A DNA stretch of 6,220 nt, taken from assembly GCA_965653225.1 (NCBI GenBank), contig CBFGZI010000175.1, positions 1-6,220 of the forward strand, in the 5' to 3' direction. Every line of letters starts with the position of its first letter. The first letter of the stretch is position 1. The notes under the pieces are model-generated. The model was not told where the DNA came from. It made no database searches and saw only the letters and a list, made by a program, of their open reading frames with translations. Source of the DNA: JALZDI01 sp965653225 (GTDB lineage Bacteria; Actinomycetota; Actinomycetes; Propionibacteriales; Nocardioidaceae). A program made the translations under genes and the position numbers. Of this stretch, positions 1-6,220 are shown piece by piece.

Positions 1-1732
1 GCGCCTCGTCCGCGCCGCTGTCCACGGTCTGGTAGAAGGACAGCGCCATGCCCTCCTCGCCCTCGATGCCCTCGAGACGGCTCAGGTCGACCGCGCCGGT
101 GCGCGCCGGGTAGTCCTCCTTGTAGGCCTCGGGGAACGAGTCGGCGTACGCCCGCGCGAGCCGCGACCCCTCCTCCTCGCCCAGCTCGTTGTGCACCGCG
201 GTGATGAGGTCGTCGCGCCAGGACCGGGCCGCCTCGGCGAGCCGCCGCTCGAGGTCGGCGGCGTCGAAGTCGCCCATCACCTCGCCCCGCTTCGGGCGCA
301 CCACGAAGTGCAGCCGGGCCAGCAGCGACTCGCTGACCCGGGCGGTGTACTCGACCGAGTCGCCGTGCAGCTGGTGCTTGAGGATGGAGGCGATCCGCTC
401 GCGGACCGCGGTCGTGTAGCGGTCGCGGGGCAGGTAGACCAGGCAGGACAGGTAGCGCCCGTAGGTGTCGCGGCGGATGAACAGCCGCAGCTGGCGCCGC
501 TCCCTGGTGTGCATGACCGCGTCGGCGATCGGCACGAGCTCTTCGATCGGGGTCTGGAACAGCTCGTCGCGCGGGTAGGTCTCCAGCACGTCCATGAGCG
601 CCTTGCCGGTGTGGCTCAGCGGGTCGAACCCGGCCCGGTCGATGACCTGCTGCGCCTTCTTGCGGATCACCGGGATCCGGGTCAGCGACTCGGTGTAGGC
701 GGCCGAGGAGAACAGCCCGAGGAACCGGCGCTCGCCGCACACCTCGCCGGACTCGTCGAAGGTCTTCACGCCGACGTAGTCGAGGTAGACCGGCCGGTGC
801 ACGGTGGCCAGCGAGTTCGCCTTGGCCAGCACCAGCAGCGCCTTCTCCCGGGCCTTCGCCTTGACCAGCGGCGGGAGCTTGCCGAACGAGGAGGACATGT
901 CCTGGTCGGAGCGCAGGATCCCGAACCCGGTGCCCGGGATCGCCCGCAGCACCTCATCCTGCCCCTCCCGCTCGAGGCGGTACTCCCGGTAGCCGAGGAA
1001 CGTGAAGTGGTCGTCGGCGAGCCACGTCAGCAGCGCCTTGCCCTCCTCGATCTCCTCGTCCGGCAGCGGCGGCGGGTGCTCCTCCAGGTCCGCGACGATC
1101 GACAGCGCCTGGTTGTGCATCTTTTCCCAGTCCTCGACCGCCTCCCGGACGTCGAGGAGCACCTTGGCCAGCCCCTGCCGGATCTGCTCGAGGTCAGCGG
1201 GCTCGGTCTCCCGGTCGATCTCGATGTGCATCCACGACTCGCGGAACACGTCATGGGCGGCTTCCGCGCCGGCGGTCGGCCGGTCGTCCTCGGTGAACAC
1301 CTCGAGCAGCTCGCCGGTCATGTCCCGCCGGACCATGACCTGGGGGTGCACCACCATGTGCACGCTGTGGTTCTGGGCGTTCAGCTCCATGGTCACCGAG
1401 TCGACGAGGAACGGCATGTCGTCGGTGACCACCTCGACGAGGGTGTGCCCGTTCGCGGACCAGCCGTGCTCGGAGACCGTCGGGGTGTAGACGCTGATGT
1501 TCGCGGTGCCCTGCGGGCGGTTGGCCGCGAGCTTGTACTGGCTCATCGCTGCGCCGTACAGGTCGACCTCGCTGCGGTCGGCGATGTCTTCGGGGGCGAC
1601 GTGCCGATAGAAGGCGTTGAGCAGCTGGGAGGCCCTGTCGGCGGGTGGGCCGCCGTGCCCCTTGCGGCCGGCGGCTAGCTTCGCCGCCTTCTCGATGAGG
1701 TCGTCCTTCGTTTCTTCCAGCGTCGTACGCAC
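1..1732 (-). CDS. gdh: NAD-specific glutamate dehydrogenase, large type (N-terminal 577 codons, partial)
   Basis: The family oxidatively deaminates L-glutamate to 2-oxoglutarate and ammonium with NAD+, in the cytosol, as a large oligomer. The visible part is the regulatory N-terminal third of a protein that is usually about 1,600 residues in actinobacteria; the catalytic dehydrogenase domain lies beyond position 1. An ACT-like segment spans about residues 75-135 and contains VTDDMPFLVDSV (103-114) and HMVVHPQ (125-131). The family motif ADDHFTFLGYREY is at 239-251. A second conserved block, RRQLRLFIRRDTYGRY, is at 412-427 in a further ACT-like region. The frame is unbroken over all 577 codons. 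I chose the GTG at 1730-1732: an in-frame stop lies 26 codons upstream, and no ATG lies between that stop and this GTG. A TTG five codons upstream is the alternative. The Shine-Dalgarno site is weak (AGAGG about 12 nt upstream). It has its own promoter and runs in the same direction as the dioxygenase gene upstream. In mycobacteria this enzyme is restrained by the FHA protein GarA; whether that holds here cannot be seen. Confidence 0.95.
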   Translation of the reverse strand, partial: MRTTLEETKDDLIEKAAKLAAGRKGHGGPPADRASQLLNAFYRHVAPEDIADRSEVDLYGAAMSQYKLAANRPQGTANISVYTPTVSEHGWSANGHTLVEVVTDDMPFLVDSVTMELNAQNHSVHMVVHPQVMVRRDMTGELLEVFTEDDRPTAGAEAAHDVFRESWMHIEIDRETEPADLEQIRQGLAKVLLDVREAVEDWEKMHNQALSIVADLEEHPPPLPDEEIEEGKALLTWLADDHFTFLGYREYRLEREGQDEVLRAIPGTGFGILRSDQDMSSSFGKLPPLVKAKAREKALLVLAKANSLATVHRPVYLDYVGVKTFDESGEVCGERRFLGLFSSAAYTESLTRIPVIRKKAQQVIDRAGFDPLSHTGKALMDVLETYPRDELFQTPIEELVPIADAVMHTRERRQLRLFIRRDTYGRYLSCLVYLPRDRYTTAVRERIASILKHQLHGDSVEYTARVSESLLARLHFVVRPKRGEVMGDFDAADLERRLAEAARSWRDDLITAVHNELGEEEGSRLARAYADSFPEAYKEDYPARTGAVDLSRLEGIEGEEGMALSFYQTVDSGADEA

Positions 1733-1763
1733 GCGTAAATCCAACCTCTGTAGCTCCCAGGGG

Positions 1764-1781
1764 CGGCACGCCCTTGTGCCG
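1764..1781 (-). other. Small hairpin in the glutamate dehydrogenase 5' leader
   Basis: Arms CGGCAC and GTGCCG (6 bp, perfect) enclose a 6-nt loop and would lie at the very start of the predicted leader RNA. It could stabilise the 5' end or be a weak remnant terminator, but no function can be assigned. It does not cover the start codon or the possible ribosome binding site. Confidence 0.3.
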
Positions 1782-1789
1782 TCGCTCTG

Positions 1790-1818
1790 ACCCTAGATCG
1801 TGGAAGTTGCTCCGACAA
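1790..1818 (-). promoter_or_regulatory. Sigma-A-type promoter for the glutamate dehydrogenase gene
   Basis: On the minus strand a -35 box TTGTCG (1813-1818, four of six matches to TTGACA) is followed by a 17-nt spacer and a -10 box TAGGGT (1790-1795), which fits the actinobacterial TANNNT form. Transcription would begin near 1783, giving a leader of about 50 nt before the GTG at 1732. This is the best-scoring promoter by eye in the window. It suggests the dehydrogenase is transcribed independently of the dioxygenase gene upstream. The call rests on pattern matching only. Confidence 0.5.
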
Positions 1819-1845
1819 CACAGGCCCCCCGGCGTGTCCCGCGCG

Positions 1846-1871
1846 GGCCGCGGGGGTCCTCGCCGGCGGCC
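1846..1871 (-). terminator. Possible GC-rich hairpin terminator after tryptophan 2,3-dioxygenase
   Basis: A perfect 6-bp inverted repeat (GGCCGC/GCGGCC) with a 14-nt loop begins two bases after the dioxygenase stop codon. It is followed downstream by further self-complementary GC-rich sequence, including the palindrome CCCGCGCGGG at 1838-1847. There is no U-tract, so this is only a weak terminator candidate of the kind common in high-GC genomes. Confidence 0.3.
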
Positions 1872-1873
1872 GC

Positions 1874-2731
1874 TCAGAGCCGGGACCGCAGCCCCCAGAG
1901 CTGCGGGTAGTAGCGCAGGTCGAGCCGGCTGCGCAGGTACTCTCCGCCGGTGGAGCCGCCGGTGCCGGTCTTGGTGCCGATCATCCGCTCCACCATGACC
2001 ACGTGCCGGGCCCGCCAGGCGGCGGCGAGCTCGTCGTGCTCGAGCAGTCCCTCGGCGAGCGCCCACACGTCGGCGTACGCCGAGCGGTCGTGCGCCGCGC
2101 GCCGTACCGACTCGGTGATCGCCTCGTCGTCGTCGACGGGGAGGCCGCGGGCGTCCAGCACGTGCACGAACGCGTCCCAGAGGGTCGGCTCGGCGAGCCG
2201 GCGCCGGAGCCGGCCGCGTTCCTCGTCGGTGAGCCCCTTGAACCGCTCGACGAACGAGGGGTCCTTCGCGCCGGACAGGAACTCCAGCTCGCGGTACTGC
2301 ACGGACTGGAAGCCGCTGGCCGGGGCCAGGGTCTGCCGGAACTGCAGGAAGTCCTGCGGGGTCATCGTCTCCAGCACGTCGATCTGCTGGACCAAGACCC
2401 GCTCGATCACGTGCATCCGCTGGAGCAGGTGCTGGGCCCACCACAGCCGGTTGGTGTGGCCGTGCTCCCCGCCGGTGCTGCCGAGCATCGCGTCACGGAC
2501 CGCGGTGCCCTCGTGCAGGAGCTGCTGGAACCACAGCTCGTAGACCTGGTGGATGGTGATGAACAGCAGCTCGTCGTGGACCGGCGGGTCCGACTCGAGC
2601 TGCTGGGCGGCGAGCAGGTCCCGGAGCCGCAGGTAGCTGCCGTAGGTCAGCCGGGCCCCCTGCTCACCGAACGCGACCTGCTCGGGTCCCCACTCCCCTG
2701 CCCACTTCGACCGCGTGCTGTCTCCCGTCAC
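1874..2731 (-). CDS. kynA: Tryptophan 2,3-dioxygenase (complete)
   Basis: A cytosolic haem enzyme that inserts O2 into the indole ring of L-tryptophan to give N-formylkynurenine, the first step of the kynurenine pathway; family members are tetramers. The 285 residues match the usual bacterial length. Against the Xanthomonas enzyme, as I remember its sequence, the key residues are present: LTYGSYL at 28-34, active-site Phe57 and His61 in LLFITIHQ, Phe128 and substrate-carboxylate Arg132 in DFLQFR, the FQSVQYRELEF block at 141-151, the proximal haem ligand His243 in WRARHVVM, and Thr257 in the GTGGS loop (256-260). Nothing essential is missing. The GTG at 2729-2731 is the only usable start: no other ATG/GTG/TTG lies between the upstream in-frame stop and the LTYGSYL motif. 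There is no Shine-Dalgarno sequence, so translation may be leaderless. Kynureninase and formamidase are not in the window, so the rest of the pathway must be encoded elsewhere. Confidence 0.97.
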   Translation of the reverse strand: MTGDSTRSKWAGEWGPEQVAFGEQGARLTYGSYLRLRDLLAAQQLESDPPVHDELLFITIHQVYELWFQQLLHEGTAVRDAMLGSTGGEHGHTNRLWWAQHLLQRMHVIERVLVQQIDVLETMTPQDFLQFRQTLAPASGFQSVQYRELEFLSGAKDPSFVERFKGLTDEERGRLRRRLAEPTLWDAFVHVLDARGLPVDDDEAITESVRRAAHDRSAYADVWALAEGLLEHDELAAAWRARHVVMVERMIGTKTGTGGSTGGEYLRSRLDLRYYPQLWGLRSRL

Positions 2732-2738
2732 ATGGGCG

Positions 2739-2768
2739 AGCGTAGTCAGGCATTTCGCAGTACGTCAT
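2739..2768 (-). promoter_or_regulatory. Candidate promoter for tryptophan 2,3-dioxygenase, giving a leaderless mRNA
   Basis: On the minus strand, ATGACG (2763-2768, four of six matches to the -35 consensus) is followed by 18 nt and TACGCT (2739-2744, TANNNT form). The expected start of transcription falls on or next to the GTG start codon at 2731, which fits the lack of a ribosome binding site. It overlaps the candidate promoter of the divergent gene. Inferred from sequence pattern only. Confidence 0.4.
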
Positions 2769-2771
2769 GAT
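2743..2771 (+). promoter_or_regulatory. Candidate promoter for the DUF2505 gene pair, possibly leaderless
   Basis: On the plus strand, TAGTCA (2743-2748) and CATGAT (2766-2771) are separated by 17 nt, each with four of six consensus matches. The predicted start of transcription is at about 2778-2780, on the ATG at 2779 that I prefer as the start codon. The boxes interlock with those of the opposite promoter, so both are unlikely to be occupied at once. The evidence is weak and based on pattern only. Confidence 0.3.
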
Positions 2772-2778
2772 GTCGGCC

Positions 2779-3264
2779 ATGAAGATCCGCCACGAGGTCA
2801 CCTATGAGGCCGGTGTGGACGCGGTGTACGCAATGCTCACCGACCCCGCGTTCCGGCGGCGCAGCTGCGACGCGATGGGGGTGGTGTCCGCGGACATCGC
2901 CATCGTGGAGCACGGCGACGGCGCACGCGTGGTGATCGACCAGGTCCAGCCGACGCAGGGCGTGCCCGCCTTCGCCCGCAAGATCGCCGGCGAGACGACC
3001 CGGGCGATCCAGACCGAGGAGTGGGCGGACCAGGCGACCGCCACACTCACGGTGGCCACCCCGGGCAAACCGACCGACATCAGCGGGCAACTGACGCTGA
3101 CCGGGGACGGGTCGACCACGACGGAGACGTTCGAAGGAGAGGTGAAGGCGAAGGTGCCGCTGATCGGCAGCAAGCTGGAGGCGCTGATGTCGGACCTGTT
3201 CAAGGCCGGCATGGACACCGAGCACGAGGCCGGGGTCGCCTGGCTGGCAGGAGAACGGGCATGA
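2779..3264 (+). CDS. DUF2505-type protein, first copy of a tandem pair
   Basis: An uncharacterised 161-residue protein that I place in the DUF2505 family of actinobacterial proteins, which I believe has a START/SRPBCC-like ligand-binding fold; no ligand or reaction is known to me. Features shared with its neighbour include MKIRHEVTYEA at the start, DPAFRRR near residue 22, VVIDQVQP at 51-58, a TPGKP turn near 94, LTLTGDGS near 105, VPLIGSKLE near 126 and a C-terminal DTEHEAGVAWL. It has no signal peptide or membrane segment, so it is probably cytosolic. ATGs at 2767 and 2770 are also in frame and would add up to four residues. I chose 2779 because the protein then aligns from its first residue with the paralogue downstream, and because it fits a leaderless start. 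Its stop codon overlaps the next start by 4 bases (ATGA). Confidence 0.8.
   Translation: MKIRHEVTYEAGVDAVYAMLTDPAFRRRSCDAMGVVSADIAIVEHGDGARVVIDQVQPTQGVPAFARKIAGETTRAIQTEEWADQATATLTVATPGKPTDISGQLTLTGDGSTTTETFEGEVKAKVPLIGSKLEALMSDLFKAGMDTEHEAGVAWLAGERA
3249..3254 (+). promoter_or_regulatory. Ribosome binding site for the second DUF2505 copy
   Basis: AGGAGA lies six bases before the ATG at 3261, inside the 3' end of the first copy. It is the clearest Shine-Dalgarno site in the window. It fixes the start of the second copy well inside a longer open frame that runs upstream to 3021. With the 4-base ATGA overlap it indicates translational coupling. Confidence 0.75.
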
Positions 3265-3743
3265 GGTTCAACCACGACCTGAAGTACGACGCGAGCCCCG
3301 CCGAGGTGCACGCGATGCTGGGCGAGCCGGCGTTCCGCGAGAAGGTCTGCGCGGCGATGCGTGCGCTGCGGCACGAGGTGACGATCACCGGCGACGCGGA
3401 CGCCATGTCGGTGGTGATCGACCAGACGCAGCCGGCCAAGGGGGTCCCGTCGTTCGCCACCAAATTCGTGGGCTCGGAGATCCAGATCGTGCAGGCCGAG
3501 GAGTGGTCCGGGACGACCGAGGCCGACCTGTCGGTCACCATCCCCGGCAAGCCCGGCCACCTCAAGGGCACCATCGCGCTCACCGGCAACGGGTCGGGCA
3601 CCGTGGAGACGGTCACCGGCGACATCAAGGTGAACATCCCGCTGGTCGGCGGCAAGCTCGAGGGTCTGATCGCCACCATGCTGGGCGCCGCCCTGGACAC
3701 CGAGCAGCGCGTCGGCCGCGCCTGGCTGGACGGCGACCGCTGA
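3261..3743 (+). CDS. DUF2505-type protein, second copy of a tandem pair
   Basis: A 160-residue paralogue of the preceding gene. By ungapped hand alignment about 70 of 160 positions are identical (44%), with the highest agreement at VVIDQxQP (51-58), GVPxFAxK (61-68), PGKP (95-98), GKLE (131-134, SKLE in copy 1) and DTE near residue 146. The strong AGGAGA and the 4-base overlap with the upstream stop show that both copies are made from one mRNA, in similar amounts. The family resemblance suggests a single small alpha/beta ligand-binding domain, possibly forming a homo- or heterodimer, but this is inference. No catalytic motif, signal peptide or membrane segment is visible. A small palindrome, ACCGCT-G-AGCGGT, covers the stop codon at 3736-3748. 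Confidence 0.82.
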   Translation: MRFNHDLKYDASPAEVHAMLGEPAFREKVCAAMRALRHEVTITGDADAMSVVIDQTQPAKGVPSFATKFVGSEIQIVQAEEWSGTTEADLSVTIPGKPGHLKGTIALTGNGSGTVETVTGDIKVNIPLVGGKLEGLIATMLGAALDTEQRVGRAWLDGDR

Positions 3744-3804
3744 GCGGTGGTTGAGCGCTGTGGTCCAGGAACAGCAGCAGCTAGGAGGAGTCAGGCGCCG
3801 GCTT

Positions 3805-3847
3805 CACGATCGGCACCTGATCAGGCCCTCCCCAGGTGCCGATCGTG
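3805..3847. terminator. Perfect 15-bp hairpin, likely bidirectional terminator
   Basis: Arms CACGATCGGCACCTG (3805-3819) and its exact complement (3833-3847) enclose a 13-nt loop. The left arm and loop also contain a 10-bp palindrome, CCTGATCAGG (3816-3825), so an alternative fold exists. It stands 61 bases after the DUF2505 stop codon and between convergent genes, where a hairpin active in both directions is expected. There is no U-run, so it would act through stem strength or with Rho. It could also be a dyad binding site. Confidence 0.55.
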
Positions 3848-3857
3848 CGAAACCGCT

Positions 3858-3877
3858 GGGTTCGAGGCTCTCGACCC
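3858..3877. repeat. Small inverted repeat with one bulged base
   Basis: GGGTTCGAG (3858-3866) pairs with CTCGACCC (3870-3877) across a 3-nt loop if one T is bulged. It lies eleven bases after the 15-bp hairpin and could add to termination. It is weak on its own. Confidence 0.3.
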
Positions 3878-3896
3878 GCACGACGGCCCCTGCGAC

Positions 3897-4008
3897 GTCA
3901 TCCGAATCTGCACGTATAACTGCCGCGACGTATGACCTTGGGCGGAACGTCATCCGAACCCGCACCTATGACGACCGGGATGTATGACGTCCCGTGCAAG
4001 GTCATACG
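3897..4008. repeat. Array of seven GTCATACG-like octamers in 52-bp units
   Basis: Octamers within one mismatch of GTCATACG occur at 3897 (+), 3913 (-), 3929 (-), 3949 (+), 3965 (-), 3981 (-) and 4001 (+). The start-to-start steps are 16, 16, 20, 16, 16 and 20, so the pattern +, -, - repeats exactly every 52 bp, with two full units and the start of a third. The gaps between octamers (8, 8 and 12 nt) are less conserved. A further element at 3877 (CGCACGAC, two mismatches, minus) has the right phase for a decayed unit upstream. The octamers are A/T-rich islands in very GC-rich sequence. Adjacent inverted octamers could form hairpins with 8- or 12-nt loops. This may be an intergenic mosaic repeat family or a cluster of protein-binding sites; I cannot name it. 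Confidence 0.75.
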
Positions 4009-4030
4009 AACGGTCACGAGCGCAACCGCA

Positions 4031-4050
4031 GCCGGGGCAGGGAGCCCGGC
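4031..4050 (-). terminator. GC-rich hairpin, possible terminator of the P5C dehydrogenase gene
   Basis: GCCGGG (4031-4036) and CCCGGC (4045-4050) form a 6-bp stem with an 8-nt loop, 42 bases beyond the minus-strand stop codon at 4093. An overlapping alternative pairs GGCCAC (4048-4053) with GTGGCC (4077-4082). Neither has a U-tract, so this is suggestive only. Confidence 0.35.
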
Positions 4051-4092
4051 CACCGCACTCCTCGTAGCTGCCGCTCGTGGCCCCAGCCAGGC

Positions 4093-5721
<1,629 letters not shown>

Positions 5722-5727
5722 GCCCCG

Positions 5728-5757
5728 ATCGTGTCAGACCTGTGTGGTTACGCCCAA
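5728..5757 (-). promoter_or_regulatory. Weak candidate promoter for the P5C dehydrogenase gene
   Basis: On the minus strand, TTGGGC (5752-5757) is followed by 18 nt and CACGAT (5728-5733), each matching about half of its consensus box. Transcription would start at about the ATG at 5721. The -35 box would lie inside the 19-bp dyad at 5751-5769, so a protein bound there would block the promoter. Match quality is low. Confidence 0.22.
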
Positions 5758-5769
5758 GTCACTTGGGCG
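5751..5769. promoter_or_regulatory. Perfect 19-bp dyad, candidate operator between divergent genes
   Basis: CGCCCAAGT-C-ACTTGGGCG is a perfect inverted repeat with 9-bp arms around one central base. It lies 30 bases upstream of the P5C dehydrogenase start and 39 bases upstream of the divergent DUF2695-like gene. Its length and single-base centre suit a homodimeric helix-turn-helix repressor or activator, and each arm carries a TTGGGC that could serve as a -35 box. Which regulator binds is unknown; none is encoded in the window. A hairpin role is unlikely, because a one-base loop cannot form without opening the central pairs. Confidence 0.5.
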
Positions 5770-5808
5770 CGGACCTGAACTGTCGGTAGCGGGTGGTCCG
5801 ATGGCGTC

Positions 5809-6220
5809 ATGAGCACGAACTCACTGGTGGCCGATGCCGAAGACGAGCTGCGGAGCCTTTCCGCCACCCTTACCGCTCCCAGGGATTGCGAGTGCCTGCT
5901 GTGCTACGTCTACCGGATGCTGGAGCTCGGGTGCACCGGGCTTCGGTGGGCGACCCGGTATCGCGACCTGCGGGCGCCACGGGCGACCGCGCTCGAGGCG
6001 CGGCTGGGACGCAAGGGCGGATTCTGCGACTGCGAGATCTTCATGAACGGCTACGAGCTGGCGCCGCAGTACTGGGTGCCGGCGCAGGAGTGCGTCGAGG
6101 ACGGCATCGCCTACGAGACGGACCCCTCCTATCCGGACCCGCTGCCGTCGTGCCTGGGGGTGAGCCGTGGTCGACCCAGGGCTGCGGGCTCTGGGTGCCG
6201 CAGCGACGCGGGTGTGGCTA
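5809..6220 (+). CDS. Cysteine-rich DUF2695-like protein (partial at right edge, probably frameshifted)
   Basis: A small uncharacterised protein that I tentatively assign to the DUF2695 family. From the ATG at 5809 it reads 137 codons to the window edge without a stop. Residues 26-32 are DCECLLC, followed by Cys42, a LRWATRYRDLRAPRAT segment (45-60) and GGFCDCEIFMNG (70-81), which is the family signature. The paired cysteines (27, 29, 32, 42, 73, 75) suggest metal binding or disulphides, but no function is known. No membrane segment or signal peptide is seen. After LPSCLGVSRG (112-121) the frame becomes atypical, while the frame one base back reads STQGCGLWVP with better third-position GC, pointing to a lost base near 6166-6171. 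Only weak SD-like sequence (GGGTGG, 12 nt away) precedes the ATG. It is divergent from the P5C dehydrogenase gene, with the 19-bp dyad between them. Confidence 0.65.
   Translation, partial: MSTNSLVADAEDELRSLSATLTAPRDCECLLCYVYRMLELGCTGLRWATRYRDLRAPRATALEARLGRKGGFCDCEIFMNGYELAPQYWVPAQECVEDGIAYETDPSYPDPLPSCLGVSRGRPRAAGSGCRSDAGVA

Larger units (their letters stand above)
3744..4092. other. Non-coding gap between convergent genes, rich in hairpins and repeats
   Basis: About 350 bases lie between the end of the DUF2505 pair (plus) and the end of the P5C dehydrogenase gene (minus). I see no convincing gene: short open frames here have no matching start signal and run through the repeats. The contents, in order, are a SD-like but orphan TAGGAGGAG (3782-3790), a 15-bp hairpin (3805-3847), a bulged hairpin (3858-3877), an octamer array (3897-4008) and two alternative GC-rich hairpins (4031-4082). 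Confidence 0.7.

Noticed and set aside
191..1678. 495-codon plus-strand open frame antisense to the glutamate dehydrogenase gene
   Set aside because: It is the mirror of an unmistakable GDH coding frame. Its composition (Val/Leu/Arg/Gly/Asp/His-rich, no recognisable motif) is typical of antisense frames in high-GC DNA.
1251..2444. 397-codon minus-strand frame spanning the end of the dioxygenase gene, the gap and the start of GDH
   Set aside because: It is out of frame with both real genes, crosses the GDH promoter and is low-complexity Arg/Ala/Pro-rich.
2767..2778. Earlier ATG codons (2767, 2770) as the start of the first DUF2505 gene
   Set aside because: They add residues not present in the paralogue and have no ribosome binding site. 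They remain possible, so the preferred start at 2779 is not certain.
3021..3260. Upstream 80-codon extension of the second DUF2505 gene
   Set aside because: It overlaps the first copy in another frame. The AGGAGA site, the ATGA overlap and the alignment of the two copies all fix the start at 3261.
3782..3790. TAGGAGGAG as a ribosome binding site
   Set aside because: No ATG, GTG or TTG opens a plausible coding frame within the usual distance downstream; the sequence runs straight into the hairpin.
3751..3987. Short plus-strand open frames ending in the repeated peptide VIRxxTYxxRDV
   Set aside because: The two copies of the peptide fall in different frames because the DNA unit is 52 bp, substitutions do not favour third positions, and no start signal is present. 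The similarity comes from the DNA repeat.
3897..4008. CRISPR array
   Set aside because: The repeat is only 8 bp with mixed orientation, the unit is 52 bp with about two copies, the gaps between octamers (8-12 nt) are too short to be spacers, and there are no cas genes.
5834..6046. 70-codon plus-strand open frame inside the DUF2695-like gene
   Set aside because: It is out of frame with the recognisable cysteine-motif protein, has low-information composition and no start signal.

Overview
The window is GC-rich and densely coding. Strongly G/C third codon positions, GTG starts and actinobacterial-type TANNNT -10 boxes suggest a high-GC actinobacterium, possibly Nocardioides- or Geodermatophilus-like; the genus is a guess. 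It looks like ordinary chromosome centred on amino-acid catabolism. There is no transposase, integrase, tRNA, rRNA or CRISPR array.

Layout: positions 1-1732 (minus) hold the first 577 codons of the very large (~180 kDa class) NAD-dependent glutamate dehydrogenase, whose catalytic part lies outside the window. Positions 1733-1873 hold a convincing sigma-A-type promoter for it and GC-rich hairpins. Positions 1874-2731 (minus) are a complete tryptophan 2,3-dioxygenase. A very short divergent gap follows, in which two candidate promoters overlap face to face. Positions 2779-3743 (plus) are two translationally coupled, paralogous DUF2505-type proteins about 44% identical to each other. Positions 3744-4092 are a non-coding gap between convergent genes. 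It holds a 15-bp perfect hairpin and a regular array of GTCATACG-like octamers with a 52-bp period. Positions 4093-5721 (minus) are a complete 1-pyrroline-5-carboxylate dehydrogenase. Positions 5722-5808 are a divergent spacer with a 19-bp perfect dyad. From 5809 to the right edge (plus) runs a cysteine-rich DUF2695-like protein that appears to contain a one-base frameshift.

How the genes could work together: P5C dehydrogenase makes glutamate from the proline/ornithine breakdown intermediate, and the large glutamate dehydrogenase deaminates glutamate to 2-oxoglutarate. Tryptophan 2,3-dioxygenase opens the kynurenine route. All three feed amino-acid carbon and nitrogen into central metabolism, but they have separate control regions and are not one operon. 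Their usual partners (proline dehydrogenase, kynureninase, kynurenine formamidase) are not in the window.

I found no clear undescribed multi-gene system. The most unusual object is the octamer array at 3897-4008. The overlapping promoters, the 19-bp dyad and the apparent frameshift are secondary points.
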